Below are positions 36,729 through 45,589 of a DNA stretch of 64,000 nucleotides, piece after piece. The translations under genes and the position numbers were made by a program. The stretch is taken from the NCBI GenBank assembly GCA_964651245.1, contig CAZYVI010000016.1, positions 45,483-109,482 of the forward strand. The letters run 5' to 3'. The notes under the pieces were generated by a model that saw nothing but the letters and a program-made list of their open reading frames with translations, was not told the origin of the DNA and made no database searches. The number at the start of each line of letters is the position of its first letter. Position 1 is the stretch's first letter. This DNA is from Avedoeria sp964651245. Its GTDB lineage: Bacteria > Chloroflexota > Anaerolineae > Epilineales > Epilineaceae.

Positions 36729-37705
36729 CAGCCGTCCGCCGCCATCGCCACCCGCCGTTCGTCGACCACGGCGCGCAGCCCCGCGTCGAGGCCCACGCGG
36801 GCGCGGAAACCGAGCTGCGCGGCCGCCTTCTCCACCGCCGGCACGCGGCGGCGCGTGTCGGCGAAGCCGGCGCCATAGGCCGCGTCGTACGGCACGAAGG
36901 CCAGCGGCGAGGACGAGCCGGTAACGGCGATGATCCGCTCGGCCAGGGTCTGGATCGTCACCTCGTCGGCGTGCCCGACGTTGTAGACCTGGCCGATGGC
37001 TTCGTCGCGCGTCCCGGCCAGGATCGTGGCCGCGACGGCCTCGGCCACGTAGGTGAAGCACCGGCTTTGCTGGCCGTCGCCGTGGATCGTCAGCGGCTCG
37101 CCGGCCAGCGCCTGGCTGACGAAGCGGGCGACGACGCTGCCGTAGCCGGCCGGGTCCATGCGCGGCCCGTAGACGTTGAAGTAGCGCACGGCGGCCACCG
37201 AGAGGCCCTTGTCGGCGTACGCCCAGCACAGGTGTTCGTCGAGGGCCTTCGCCGTCGCGTACGACCAGCGGTGGACCCAGGTCGGGCCGAGGACGCGCGG
37301 TCCATCCTCCACGAACGGCACGGCTTCGCTCTGCCCGTAGACCTCGGAGCTCGACGCGAACACGACCCGCGCCCGGCTTTCGAAGGCCCGCTTGAGGACG
37401 ATCTCGGTGCCGCGGGTGTTCGTGACGATCGCCCACAGCGGATCGCGCACCACGTGCGTCACCCCGACGGCGGCCGCCAGGTGGTACACGATGTCCGCCT
37501 CGCGGCAGGCGGCGGCCACCAGCGTCTCGTTGAGGATGCTTCCGCGCAGGAACGTCAGCCGCCGATCCCCGGCGTGCTGCGCCAGGTTCTCGGCGCGGCC
37601 CGTGACGCAGTTGTCGATCACGACCACGTCGTGGCCCTCGGCCAGCAGCCGATCGACGAGGTGCGACCCGATGAAACCGGCGCCGCCGGTGACCAGGATG
37701 TTCAT
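36728..37705 (-). CDS. NAD-dependent epimerase/dehydratase (sugar nucleotide), first of a pair
   Basis: 325 residues. Starts VTGGAGFIGSHLVDRLLAEG; catalytic residues in FASSSEVYGQ and YATAKALDEHL. FNVYGPRMDPAGYGSVVARF and DGQQSRCFTYVAEAV are typical of UDP-glucuronate decarboxylase/UDP-glucose epimerase-like enzymes. It is similar in size and plan to its partner but clearly distinct in sequence. It lies among a GT4 gene and the partner epimerase, so polysaccharide or glycan synthesis is likely. ATG at 37705. Confidence 0.88.
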   Translation of the reverse strand: MNILVTGGAGFIGSHLVDRLLAEGHDVVVIDNCVTGRAENLAQHAGDRRLTFLRGSILNETLVAAACREADIVYHLAAAVGVTHVVRDPLWAIVTNTRGTEIVLKRAFESRARVVFASSSEVYGQSEAVPFVEDGPRVLGPTWVHRWSYATAKALDEHLCWAYADKGLSVAAVRYFNVYGPRMDPAGYGSVVARFVSQALAGEPLTIHGDGQQSRCFTYVAEAVAATILAGTRDEAIGQVYNVGHADEVTIQTLAERIIAVTGSSSPLAFVPYDAAYGAGFADTRRRVPAVEKAAAQLGFRARVGLDAGLRAVVDERRVAMAADG

Positions 37706-37759
37706 CGCGCGCGGAGTGCTCCCCAACCGCCCGCCGCCGGGCGCCGGGCACGATCGTCC

Positions 37760-37765
37760 ATTGTA
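37760..37765 (-). promoter_or_regulatory. Candidate -10 box for the epimerase pair
   Basis: TACAAT on the minus strand, about 55 bases before the epimerase ATG, in a 100-base gap. No good -35 match. Confidence 0.4.
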
Positions 37766-37805
37766 CAGGAGGCGAGCGCCGCGACCCGCTCCGCGACGTC
37801 GCGCC

Positions 37806-38936
37806 TCAAGGCGCCGGCGCGTCCGTCGCGATGGCCGCGCGGTACACCGCCTCGATCGCAGCGACCATCGCCGGCCGCGAGAAGGCGGCCCGCGCCCGCT
37901 GCTGCGCCGCCGCGCCGAGCCGGGCGCGCAGCGCACCGTCGTCGACGAGCCGGCGGATCGCCGCCGCCAGGGCGGCCGGGTCGCCGGGGGGCACCACCAG
38001 CCCCGTCTCGCCGTCGCGGTTCACCCACGACGTGCCGGTGCCGAGCTCGGTCGACACCACGGGCCGCCCGGCCGCCATCGCCTCGACCATCGCGATCCCG
38101 AACGCCTCGCTGCGGGCGGTGGCCGGCAGGCAGAACGCGTCGGCGGCGGCCAGGATGTCGGGCAGATCGGCATCGGCCACGTCGCCGAGCCAATGGACCC
38201 GCTCGGCCACGCCCCGCGCCATCGCCTGCGCCCGCAGCGCCGCGCCCTCGGGACCGTCGCCGACGACGAGCGCCGCCACACCCGGCGCGTCCGCCAGGGC
38301 GTCGATGAGGACATGCAGGCCCTTGTAGTACCGCAGCCGGCCGACGAAGGCCACGACGCCCTTCGCGCCTGCCGGCCGGTAGCGGCGGCGGGCCGCCGCG
38401 CGCTGGCCGTCGTCGGCCTCGAAGCGCGCGACGTCGATGCCGTAGGGCACGACGGTCACGCGGTCGCGCCACGGCTGAAGGACGGCCGAGCCGTCGGCGA
38501 CGGCCGGGCTGCCGGCGAGGATGCGCCGGGCACGCGCCAACACGCGGCGCTGCCACGGTCGCCACAGCACCACAAGCCGCCGCTGGCGGACGATGTCGGC
38601 GTGGTAGCTCAGGACCATGGGCTGCCGACCCGCGACCAGCCAAGCCGCCTCGCCCAGCGGGTACGGGCTGTGGAGGTGCGTCACGTCGGGCCGGGCGGCC
38701 GCCAGGCGCGCCACCAGCGCCAGCGACAGCGGCGTCGAGGCGGCCGTCGTCAGCCGGCGCGCCCGCACCACCCGCACGCCCTGCTCGCGGCCGTCGGTCG
38801 TCGGGCCGCGCCGGGCCGTGACCAAGACCGTCACGTCGTGGCCGGCGGACGCCTGCGCCTCGGCCAGGTCGCGCACGTGGTGCTCGATGCCGCCGAACAC
38901 CGGCGGGTAGTCCTTGTAGACGTGGAGGATGCGCAC
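37806..38936 (-). CDS. Glycosyltransferase family 4 (GT-B fold)
   Basis: 376 residues. N-terminal acceptor half: MRILHVYKDYPPVFGGIEHH, HLHSPYPLGE. C-terminal donor half: VAFVGRLRYYKGLHVLIDAL and the EX7E region SEAFGIAMVEAMAAGRPVVS (about residue 285-305), which binds the nucleotide sugar. Typical of cytoplasmic enzymes that add sugars to lipids or polysaccharide precursors. GTG start one base after the pth stop (TGAcGTG), so it is coupled to pth; the likely job fits the two epimerases next to it. Confidence 0.9.
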   Translation of the reverse strand: MRILHVYKDYPPVFGGIEHHVRDLAEAQASAGHDVTVLVTARRGPTTDGREQGVRVVRARRLTTAASTPLSLALVARLAAARPDVTHLHSPYPLGEAAWLVAGRQPMVLSYHADIVRQRRLVVLWRPWQRRVLARARRILAGSPAVADGSAVLQPWRDRVTVVPYGIDVARFEADDGQRAAARRRYRPAGAKGVVAFVGRLRYYKGLHVLIDALADAPGVAALVVGDGPEGAALRAQAMARGVAERVHWLGDVADADLPDILAAADAFCLPATARSEAFGIAMVEAMAAGRPVVSTELGTGTSWVNRDGETGLVVPPGDPAALAAAIRRLVDDGALRARLGAAAQQRARAAFSRPAMVAAIEAVYRAAIATDAPAP

Positions 38937-38937
38937 G

Positions 38938-39570
38938 TCAGGCGTTGGCGCGGTTCATCGCCGCCTCGACGCCGCGCGCCACGACGTCCTCGAGCGTTGC
39001 GACGGCGTCGTCCACCAGGGCGGCCGCCGCGGCGGCCTCGTCCGGCGCGAAGCGCGCCAGGACGTAGTCGGCCGGGTCCCAGCCGGCCGGCGGGCGCCCG
39101 ACGCCCAGCCGCAGCCGCGGGAAGGCCGGCGTGCCCAGCAGCTCGATCAGGCTGCGCAGGCCATTGTGGCCGCCGTGGCCGCCGTCGGCGCGCAGGCGCT
39201 GCCGGCCCAGCGGCAGGTCCATGTCGTCGACCACGGCCACGACCCGTTCGGGCGGCACCTGGTAGAACCGCGCGATCGGCGCGACGGCCCGCCCCGACAG
39301 GTTCATGTACGTGGTCGGCAGCACCAGGCAGGCGCGCGCCGCTCCGATCCGCCCGAGCCCGTAGCGCGCCTGGTGCTTGATCGTGTCGAGCGCGATCCGA
39401 TGGCGGTCGGCCAGCGCCCGCACGGCTGCCTGGCCGACGTTGTGGCGCGTGCCGTCGTAGCGGGCGCCGGGGTTGCCGAGGCCGACGATCAGCCAGTCCA
39501 CGGCCGGCCCGTCCGGCGGACCGCGCCGGCCGCGCCGCCGCGCCCACGCCCACCCGCGGGCCAGCGCCAC
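38938..39570 (-). CDS. pth: Peptidyl-tRNA hydrolase
   Basis: Recycles tRNA from peptidyl-tRNA dropped by ribosomes. Core signature LIVGLGNPGARYDGTRHNVG contains the catalytic histidine; TYMNLSGRAV and DDMDLPLG hold the substrate-binding Asn and Asp; GGHGGHNGLRSL follows. 210 residues from the GTG at 39570, about 20 more than usual. A GTG at 39501 (VDWLIVGLGNPG) would give the normal 187. The outer start is only four bases after the previous stop, which favours coupling; the Arg/Trp-rich extension is not conserved, so the start is open. Confidence 0.92.
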   Translation of the reverse strand: MALARGWAWARRRGRRGPPDGPAVDWLIVGLGNPGARYDGTRHNVGQAAVRALADRHRIALDTIKHQARYGLGRIGAARACLVLPTTYMNLSGRAVAPIARFYQVPPERVVAVVDDMDLPLGRQRLRADGGHGGHNGLRSLIELLGTPAFPRLRLGVGRPPAGWDPADYVLARFAPDEAAAAAALVDDAVATLEDVVARGVEAAMNRANA

Positions 39571-39574
39571 ACCG

Positions 39575-40444
39575 TCACCGACCTCGCGCCCGGGTCTCGG
39601 TCCGCGCGCGGGCCCGACCCCGCGCCCGGCGGGCGAGGAACGCCAGCCCCGCGGCGACGGCGACGAAGCCGAGCGCGAACGCCCGCCCGAAGCGCGCGGC
39701 CGTCGACGCCGGGGACGTCGCCGCGGCCGCGGCGTCGACGGGCTGCGCTCCGTCGGCGGCCGTGGCGTCCGATCCGGACGCTGGGGTCGTCGACGTCGTC
39801 GCCGCCGTGCCGCTGGGCGCTCCGCTGGCCGTCATGGCCGCTGTGGCCCCAACCGACCCCGCATCCGTCGCCGCGCCGGCGCCCGCCGGTTCGGCCGCCG
39901 CCGCGCTGTCCGCGCCGGGCACGACGGCCGTGTCCGACAACGGCGCCGTGGCCTGGAGGACCGCGCGGCGCACCGCCGTCGGCCAGGCCGGCGCCGACCC
40001 GGCCGCGCTCGACGACGCGACCGCGGCGGACGCCCGCGCGCCGTTGGCGACCACGAGGTCGTCCACGACCACCCGACAGCGCTCCTGCGCGGTCGTGTCG
40101 ACGACCGTCAGCTTGAGTCGGTAGCGGCCGTCCGGCAGCGCCGCGGTCGCCCAGTGGTCCAGCCGGGCGTGGCGGGCCGGCGACCGGACGACGTCGCTGG
40201 TGGCGGTCCAAGCTTCGGGCGCCGCCGCCCGCGCCACCTCGACCTTGTAGAACTGGAAGCCGTCGATCTCGGCGCTGCCGAACACGCCGACCCGCCCGGC
40301 GAGCACGGCGCCCGCGGGCGGGAACGTGACGCGGGCCGCGTCGCAACCGGCCGCCCGCACGTCGCCGGCGGCGAACGCCGCGGCCGATGCGCAGCCGGCG
40401 AACCACGCCACGGCGCGCGCGGCGCGTCGGGAGCGCCGTCCCAC
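39575..40444 (-). CDS. Exported Ig-like domain protein with C-terminal anchor
   Basis: 289 residues. Signal peptide to about residue 31. One domain (about 33-135) reads ARVTFPPAGAVLAGRVGVFG, then FQFYKVEVA and LPDGRYRLKLTVVDTT. This resembles the bacterial Ig-like repeat that, as I recall it, recurs in Chloroflexota surface proteins and penicillin-binding protein tails. A roughly 110-residue Ala/Ser/Thr linker leads to one membrane helix and a tail rich in Arg. It is probably held on the outer face of the membrane. Two cysteines bracket the domain. Function unknown. Confidence 0.65.
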   Translation of the reverse strand: MGRRSRRAARAVAWFAGCASAAAFAAGDVRAAGCDAARVTFPPAGAVLAGRVGVFGSAEIDGFQFYKVEVARAAAPEAWTATSDVVRSPARHARLDHWATAALPDGRYRLKLTVVDTTAQERCRVVVDDLVVANGARASAAVASSSAAGSAPAWPTAVRRAVLQATAPLSDTAVVPGADSAAAAEPAGAGAATDAGSVGATAAMTASGAPSGTAATTSTTPASGSDATAADGAQPVDAAAAATSPASTAARFGRAFALGFVAVAAGLAFLARRARGRARARTETRARGR

Positions 40445-40453
40445 GTCCCGCGC

Positions 40454-41416
40454 CTAGCCCGTGGCCACGATCGCCTCGACGGCGTCGGTAAACGCCGGGA
40501 CGATCTCGAACACGTCGCCGACGATGCCGTAGTCGGCGACCGAGAAGATGGGCGCCTCGGGGTCCTTGTTGAAGGCGATGATCAGCTTGCTGGTCTTCAT
40601 GCCCGCCAGATGCTGCACCGCGCCCGAGATGCCGCAGGCGATGTAGAGCGACGGCGACACCGTCTTGCCGGTCTGGCCGACCTGGTCGCCGTGCGGCCGC
40701 CAGCCGGCGTCGACGACGGCGCGGCTGGCGCCGACGGCGGCGCCCAGGACGTCCGCGAGGCGCTCGAGCATCGCGAAGTGCTCGGGGCCGCCCATGCCGC
40801 GGCCGCCCGAGACGATGATGTCGGCCTCGGCCACGTCCGGCCGGGTCGACGTCGAGCGCTCGGTATCGACGACCACCGCGCCGCCGGCGGCGTCGCCGAC
40901 CGGCACGGCCTCGACCGCCGGGCTGCCGGCAGGCGCGGCCGGGTAGCTGTTGGGCCGCACCGTCGCCATCGCCGGGCTCGACGTCACGCGTACCCGCGCC
41001 ATCGCCTTGCCGGCGTACATCGGACGAACGGCGGTCAGCGCCGTGCCGTCGTGCCCCACCTCAATGCAGTCGCTGGCCAGGCCGGCGCCCAGCAGCGCCG
41101 CGATGCGCGGCGTGAGGTCGCGGCCGCGGGCGGTGCTCGAGCCCAGGAGGACGCGCGGCCGTCGGGCTTCGGCCAGCGCGGCGATCGCGCGCGCCCAGCC
41201 GTCGGGCGAGTACGCCGCCAGCGCCGGACCGTCGAGCGCCAGCACGGCGTCGGCGCCCAGCTGCGACGCGAGCGCCGTGACGCCTTGCCCGACGAGCACG
41301 GCGCAGACGCGGTCGCCGCCGGCGACGGCGCGCGCCGCGGTGACGAGCTCGTGCGAGACGCGGCGAAGCGCCCCGCCGCCGGGCTCGGTCTCGGCCACGA
41401 TCCAGACGTCGGCCAT
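40454..41416 (-). CDS. etfA: Electron transfer flavoprotein alpha subunit
   Basis: 320 residues. The FAD-binding C-terminal domain is clear: VSGGRGMGGPEHFAMLERLA, WRPHGDQVGQTGKTVSPSLY and IACGISGAVQHLAGMKTSK. The N-terminus MADVWIVAETEPGGGAL is typical. With EtfB it carries electrons from acyl-CoA dehydrogenases and similar flavoproteins to the respiratory chain. ATG start one base after the etfB stop. Confidence 0.96.
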   Translation of the reverse strand: MADVWIVAETEPGGGALRRVSHELVTAARAVAGGDRVCAVLVGQGVTALASQLGADAVLALDGPALAAYSPDGWARAIAALAEARRPRVLLGSSTARGRDLTPRIAALLGAGLASDCIEVGHDGTALTAVRPMYAGKAMARVRVTSSPAMATVRPNSYPAAPAGSPAVEAVPVGDAAGGAVVVDTERSTSTRPDVAEADIIVSGGRGMGGPEHFAMLERLADVLGAAVGASRAVVDAGWRPHGDQVGQTGKTVSPSLYIACGISGAVQHLAGMKTSKLIIAFNKDPEAPIFSVADYGIVGDVFEIVPAFTDAVEAIVATG

Positions 41417-41417
41417 G

Positions 41418-42209
41418 TCAGATCACCTTCTCTTCGTCGCGCAGCAGCCGCGCCAACTGGCGGCTGGCCTCCACCGCGCCGCCGTCGAGGATCCGCCCGC
41501 CGCCGCGCTCGGCCGGGCGGTCGACGCCCACGACCTCGACCGCGGGCGCCGGCAGCGCGGCCGGATCGACGCCGATGTCGGCCGCGCTCCAGACCGGGAT
41601 CTGCTTCGACTTCACGCGCATGATGCCCTTGAGCGTGGCGTAGCGGACCTCGTTCAAGCCCTTCTGGGCGGTGACGAGCGCCGGCAGCGCCGTCGTCATC
41701 ACCTCTTTGCCGCCCTCGATCTCGCGCCGCACGGTCAGCCCGTCCCCGGTGCGTTCGATGGCCACCGCGAACGAGACATGCGGGATGCCCAGCGCCGCCG
41801 CGACGTAGATCGGCACCAGGCCCTCGTCGCCGTCGACCCCTTTCCAGCCGGCGAGGATCAGGTCGTGGGGCAGCTTGCGCAGCGCCGCCGCCAAGACCTC
41901 GGCCCGGGCGTGGGTGCCCAGGCGCTCGAACGCCGGGTCCCAGACAGCCTGGGCCTCGTCGGCGCCCAGCGCCAACATGTCCTTGAGCGTCTGGTGCGCG
42001 CGCTCCGGCCCCAGCGTGAGCAGCGTCACCGTCCCGCCGAGGCGTTCGCGCAGCCGCAGCGCCTCCTCGACCGCGTACTCGTCGTACGGGCTCGTCACCC
42101 AGGTCACGCCGTCGAGATCGATGGCTCCGTCCTTCACCCGGTCTTGGATCCGGGTGGCTGTGTCGGGAACCTGCTTGACCAACACCACGATGTCCACGGG
42201 CGTCTCCAT
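41418..42209 (-). CDS. etfB: Electron transfer flavoprotein beta subunit
   Basis: 263 residues from the ATG at 42209; a GTG four codons in (VDIVVLVKQVPDT) is also possible. IVVLVKQVPDTATRI, TSPYDEYAVEEALRLRER and DLILAGWKGVDGDEGLVPIY are family hallmarks; the AMP-binding region is in this subunit. Nothing in the sequence shows whether it is a bifurcating type. First gene of etfBA. Confidence 0.96.
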   Translation of the reverse strand: METPVDIVVLVKQVPDTATRIQDRVKDGAIDLDGVTWVTSPYDEYAVEEALRLRERLGGTVTLLTLGPERAHQTLKDMLALGADEAQAVWDPAFERLGTHARAEVLAAALRKLPHDLILAGWKGVDGDEGLVPIYVAAALGIPHVSFAVAIERTGDGLTVRREIEGGKEVMTTALPALVTAQKGLNEVRYATLKGIMRVKSKQIPVWSAADIGVDPAALPAPAVEVVGVDRPAERGGGRILDGGAVEASRQLARLLRDEEKVI

Positions 42210-42312
42210 CCACAGGGTGGCGTCGCCCTCGCAACCGAGCCGGCGCGGGCGGCGGCGAAGGGTAACCCAAGCGGCCGCGGGGCGGCAAGTGCCCGACCGG
42301 CCGGCCCGGCTC

Positions 42313-42341
42313 TTGACGTAACGTGGCCGGGGCGGTATGCT
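42313..42341 (+). promoter_or_regulatory. Promoter of xerD
   Basis: TTGACG (42313-42318), a 17-base spacer, TATGCT (42336-42341), 67 bases before the ATG, in the 198-base divergent gap between etfB and xerD. Nothing else stands out in this gap. Confidence 0.7.
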
Positions 42342-42407
42342 GTGCGCCCGGTTATGGTAAGTTGCGGGCGACGACGACGTCGGCCGCACGGGAAACGGTG
42401 GTGCGCC

Positions 42408-43313
42408 ATGCAGCAGCAGGTCGACGACTTTATCCGACATCTCGAGGTCGAGCGCCGCTATTCGGGGCATACGCTGACCGCGTACCGCAACGACCTCACC
42501 CAGTTCGTCGCGCACCTGGCCGCGCCCGGGCTGCACGGGCCGCCGCCGTCGCGCTTCGCCGATGTCGACCGGGCGCGCATCGTCGACTACGTGCTCCACC
42601 TCAAGTCGCGCGGCTACTCGTCGGCGACGGTGGCGCGCAAGGTGGCGGCGGTGAAGAGCCTGTTTCGATTCCTGCAGGCCGAGGGCGCGCTGCGCGACGA
42701 CCCGACGGCCGCCCTCGAGGCGCCGGCCGTCGACAAGCGGCTGCCGCGCACGCTCTCGCGCGAGGACGTTGTGCGCTTGCTCGACGCGCCGCACGCTGGC
42801 AGCGGACCGAAGGCGCTGCGCGACGCGGCGCTGCTCGAGCTCCTCTACGCCACCGGCATGCGCGTCAGCGAGCTCGTCGCGCTCGACGTCGGCGACATCG
42901 ACCTCGCGGGCGAGACGGTGCGCTGCTTCGGCAAGGGCGCCAAGGAGCGGGTCGTCCCGCTCTACCACGGCGCGGCGGCGATCGTGGCCGACTACCTGCA
43001 GCACGGCCGGGTCGCGTACCTCAAGCGCGGCGACGAGAAAGCGCTCTTCCTCAACCCGCGCGGCACGCGCCTGACGCGCCAAGGGCTGTGGCTGATCATC
43101 AAGGAGTACGTGCGCGCCGTCGGCATCCGCGTCGACGTCACCCCGCACACGCTGCGGCACAGCTTCGCGACCCATCTGCTCGACGGCGGCGCGAACGTCC
43201 GCGAGGTCCAGAAGCTGCTCGGCCACTCCAACGTCTCGACGACGCAGATCTACACCCACGTCTCGAACGAGCGGCTGCGCGCCGCCTACGATCAGGCCCA
43301 CCCCCGTGCCTGA
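42408..43313 (+). CDS. xerD: Site-specific tyrosine recombinase XerC/XerD
   Basis: 301 residues, the usual Xer size. The N-terminal SAM-like core-binding domain opens VDDFIRHLEVERRYSGHTLT. Catalytic residues are Arg in TGMRVSELVAL (about 150), the His-x-x-Arg box HTLRHSFATHLL (about 247), and His and Tyr in LGHSNVSTTQIYTHV (about 270-281). It resolves chromosome dimers at dif with a partner recombinase. There are no flanking attachment sites or phage genes, so it is the housekeeping enzyme and not an integrase. The purine phosphorylase follows on the same strand. Confidence 0.9.
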   Translation: MQQQVDDFIRHLEVERRYSGHTLTAYRNDLTQFVAHLAAPGLHGPPPSRFADVDRARIVDYVLHLKSRGYSSATVARKVAAVKSLFRFLQAEGALRDDPTAALEAPAVDKRLPRTLSREDVVRLLDAPHAGSGPKALRDAALLELLYATGMRVSELVALDVGDIDLAGETVRCFGKGAKERVVPLYHGAAAIVADYLQHGRVAYLKRGDEKALFLNPRGTRLTRQGLWLIIKEYVRAVGIRVDVTPHTLRHSFATHLLDGGANVREVQKLLGHSNVSTTQIYTHVSNERLRAAYDQAHPRA

Positions 43314-43345
43314 GCCGGTGGCGAATCCCGCCGCCGGCCGGCCGC

Positions 43346-44224
43346 ATGCCGGCGATGCCTGACGCGCACCCGCTCCGGCCCGTCGACCCCGACGTCGCGG
43401 CCGCGCGGGCCGTCGTGGCCGCCGCGTCGCCGCGCCGTCCGCGGGTCGGCGTGATCGCCGGCAGCGGGCTGTCCGACCTCGACGCGGCGCTCGAGGACGC
43501 CGTCCGGCTGCCCTACGATGCGCTGCCGGGCTGGCCGGCCGCCACCGTGCTCGGCCACGCCGGCGAGCTCGCCCTCGGCCGGCTCGGCGGCATCGACGTC
43601 GCGATCGCTCGCGGCCGCGCGCACCTGTACGAAGGGCGGAGCCCGCGCGACGTCACGTTCGGCACGCGGCTGCTGCGCGCGCTGGGCGTCGAAACGCTCG
43701 TCGTCACGAACGCCGCCGGCGGGCTCAACGATGCGTTCGCGCCCGGCGACGTGATGGTGATCCGCGACCACATCTTCTGGCCCGGGCTGGCCGGCGCCAA
43801 CCCACTCGTCGGCCCCAACGACGACGCCGTCGGCCCGCGCTTCCCGAGCCTGCTCGACGCCTATGACCCGGCGCTGCGCCGCGCCGCCGCCGGCTGCCTG
43901 GCCGACGCCGGGCTGACGGTGCGCGAGGGTGTCTACGCCATGGTCGCGGGCCCGAGCTTCGAGACGCCGGCCGAGGCGCGCCTGCTGCGGCTGGCCGGCG
44001 CCGAAGCCGTCGGCATGAGCACCTGCCCCGAGGTGATCGTGGCGCGCCACGGCGGCCTGGAGGTCGTCGGCATCTCGGTGATCACGAACCGCGTGCCGCT
44101 CGAGCCGCCGGCCGTTCCGGTGACGGCCGATCTGCACGCCGAGGTGCTCGAGGCCGGGCGCGCCGCCGCCGGCCGCCTGGCGATCGCGCTCGTCGCGCTG
44201 GTCGAAGCGATCGAGCGGCGCTAG
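43346..44224 (+). CDS. punA: Purine-nucleoside phosphorylase (class I, trimeric)
   Basis: 292 residues; ATG at 43346, or at 43355 for three fewer. Family stretches are VGVIAGSGLSDL (phosphate loop), GRAHLYEGRSPRDVTF, VVTNAAGGLNDAFAPGD, MVAGPSFETPAEARLLRLAG, and GAEAVGMSTCPEVIVARHGG, which holds the base- and ribose-contacting Glu and Met. It cleaves purine nucleosides to base and ribose 1-phosphate. A methylthioadenosine phosphorylase is the main alternative. Its TAG stop shares the palindrome CTAG with the subtilisin gene on the other strand. Confidence 0.88.
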   Translation: MPAMPDAHPLRPVDPDVAAARAVVAAASPRRPRVGVIAGSGLSDLDAALEDAVRLPYDALPGWPAATVLGHAGELALGRLGGIDVAIARGRAHLYEGRSPRDVTFGTRLLRALGVETLVVTNAAGGLNDAFAPGDVMVIRDHIFWPGLAGANPLVGPNDDAVGPRFPSLLDAYDPALRRAAAGCLADAGLTVREGVYAMVAGPSFETPAEARLLRLAGAEAVGMSTCPEVIVARHGGLEVVGISVITNRVPLEPPAVPVTADLHAEVLEAGRAAAGRLAIALVALVEAIERR

Positions 44225-45504
44225 CCTCGCCGGGCCGCCAGCGCGCCCGGCAGGCAGCCGGCGCGCGCGGCGCCGCCGGCGGTGCCGCCCGCGGGCGCCT
44301 CGCCGCCGCCGGCGTGGCCCAACGGCTGGCCCTGGGCGTTGACGAACGCGTGGTAGGCGTTGCCGCGGCCGGCGCCCTGGGCCAGCGGATCGACGCCCAC
44401 CAGCCGCTCGGCGCCGCGCACCAGGCGCTCGCGGATCTCGTCCGGCCCGAGACGGCTGTTCGCCGAGAGCAGCAGCGCGGCCGTGCCGCTGGCGAACGGC
44501 GTGGCCTGGCTCGTGCCGCGCAGCGCCGTGTAGCGCTCGTCGATCGGGCGGCCGAGCGCCGTGCCGGCTGCCCGGGCGCTGACGATGCCGCTGCCCGGGA
44601 ACACGAGGTCGGGCTTGGCGCTGCCGTCGCCCGTCGGGCCGCGCGACGAGAAGCCGGCGACGCGGTCGCCGTGGTCGCCGGGAGCCGATTCCGTGGCGCC
44701 GACGGTGATGACGCGCTTGGCGGCGCTCGGTGCTCCGATCGTGTGGCCGGCCGGGCCCATGTTGCCGGCCGCGACGCAGACGACGATGCCGGCGTCCACG
44801 GCGGCGTTGCACAGCACCGACAGCGCGTCGGTGCCGTCGGCCGGATAGGGCGGTCCGCCGAGGCTGATGTTGATGATCCGCGCCCCGTTCTCGATGGCCC
44901 ACTCGACGCCGGCCATGACCGTGCTCGTTCGCCCGCCGCCGTCGGCGTCCAGGACGCGGGCCACGACGAGCTGGGCGTCGGGCGCGACACCGCGGTAGCG
45001 GCCCTGGCTGGCCGCACCGCTGCCGGCGGCGATGCCGGCGACGTGGGTGCCGTGCCCGTTCGGATCGCGCGGGGCCTCGCCATCGTCGTCGACGAAGTCG
45101 CGCCAGGCGGCCACGCGGCCGGCGAAGTCGGGGTGGTCGCCGTCGAGACCGGTGTCGACGACGCCGATCTTGACACCCTGGCCGCTGAAGCCCGCGCCCC
45201 ACACCCGCGGCGCGCCGACGAGCTCCACCCGGGCATCCGTCCAGGTGTGCACCGGCAGGTCGGGCCAGATCATCTCGACGGCCGGATCGTCGGTCAGGGC
45301 GGCGATGAGGGCCGGCGTGGCCTCGGTGGCTTGGGCGGCGACGAGGTGGAACGACAGCGAGGGCGCCACATCGGACAAGGCGGCCATCTCGCCGCGCGCC
45401 ACGAACGTTGGCTTGACCTTGACGATGACCGGCAGCCGCTCGTCCGGCCGCGCGTCGCCGGCCATCGTGACGGACAGCGACTTGTGCAGCTTGGTCGGGT
45501 TCAC
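44221..45504 (-). CDS. Subtilisin-like serine peptidase (S8)
   Basis: 427 residues from a GTG at 45504 preceded by GGAG. The first 90 residues look like an I9 propeptide (LPVIVKVKPTFVARGEMAAL). Catalytic triad: Asp in VVDTGLDGDHPDF (about 114), His in NGHGTHVAGIAAG (about 150), Ser in LRGTSQATPFASG (about 331); oxyanion Asn in VAAGNMGPAG. There is no obvious signal peptide, so export is uncertain. The C-terminus is Gly/Ala-rich with no anchor. It stands 85 bases after a separate propeptide-like gene on the same strand. Confidence 0.9.
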   Translation of the reverse strand: MNPTKLHKSLSVTMAGDARPDERLPVIVKVKPTFVARGEMAALSDVAPSLSFHLVAAQATEATPALIAALTDDPAVEMIWPDLPVHTWTDARVELVGAPRVWGAGFSGQGVKIGVVDTGLDGDHPDFAGRVAAWRDFVDDDGEAPRDPNGHGTHVAGIAAGSGAASQGRYRGVAPDAQLVVARVLDADGGGRTSTVMAGVEWAIENGARIINISLGGPPYPADGTDALSVLCNAAVDAGIVVCVAAGNMGPAGHTIGAPSAAKRVITVGATESAPGDHGDRVAGFSSRGPTGDGSAKPDLVFPGSGIVSARAAGTALGRPIDERYTALRGTSQATPFASGTAALLLSANSRLGPDEIRERLVRGAERLVGVDPLAQGAGRGNAYHAFVNAQGQPLGHAGGGEAPAGGTAGGAARAGCLPGALAARRG

Positions 45505-45544
45505 GGGCAGTCGCTCCGAGGCGGCTCGGCGGGTCCCTGCGCCC

Positions 45545-45569
45545 GCGCGCCGCACCGGGCGCGGCGCGC
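45545..45569 (-). terminator. Small GC hairpin between the propeptide-like gene and the subtilisin gene
   Basis: Nine-base perfect stem GCGCGCCGC/GCGGCGCGC with a seven-base loop in the 85-base gap. No U-run; could tune the ratio of inhibitor to protease, but may be chance in such GC-rich DNA. Confidence 0.35.
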
Positions 45570-45589
45570 GCGGCGGACCCGCGACACGG

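Noticed and set aside
42210..42300. Promoter for etfBA (TTGCCG-17-TTACCC on the minus strand)
   Set aside because: The -10 part is a poor match and lies in very GC-rich DNA. It is possible but not supported enough to list.
42408..43313. Integrase of a mobile element
   Set aside because: Size and motifs fit housekeeping XerD, the neighbours are metabolic genes, and no attachment repeats or phage genes are present.
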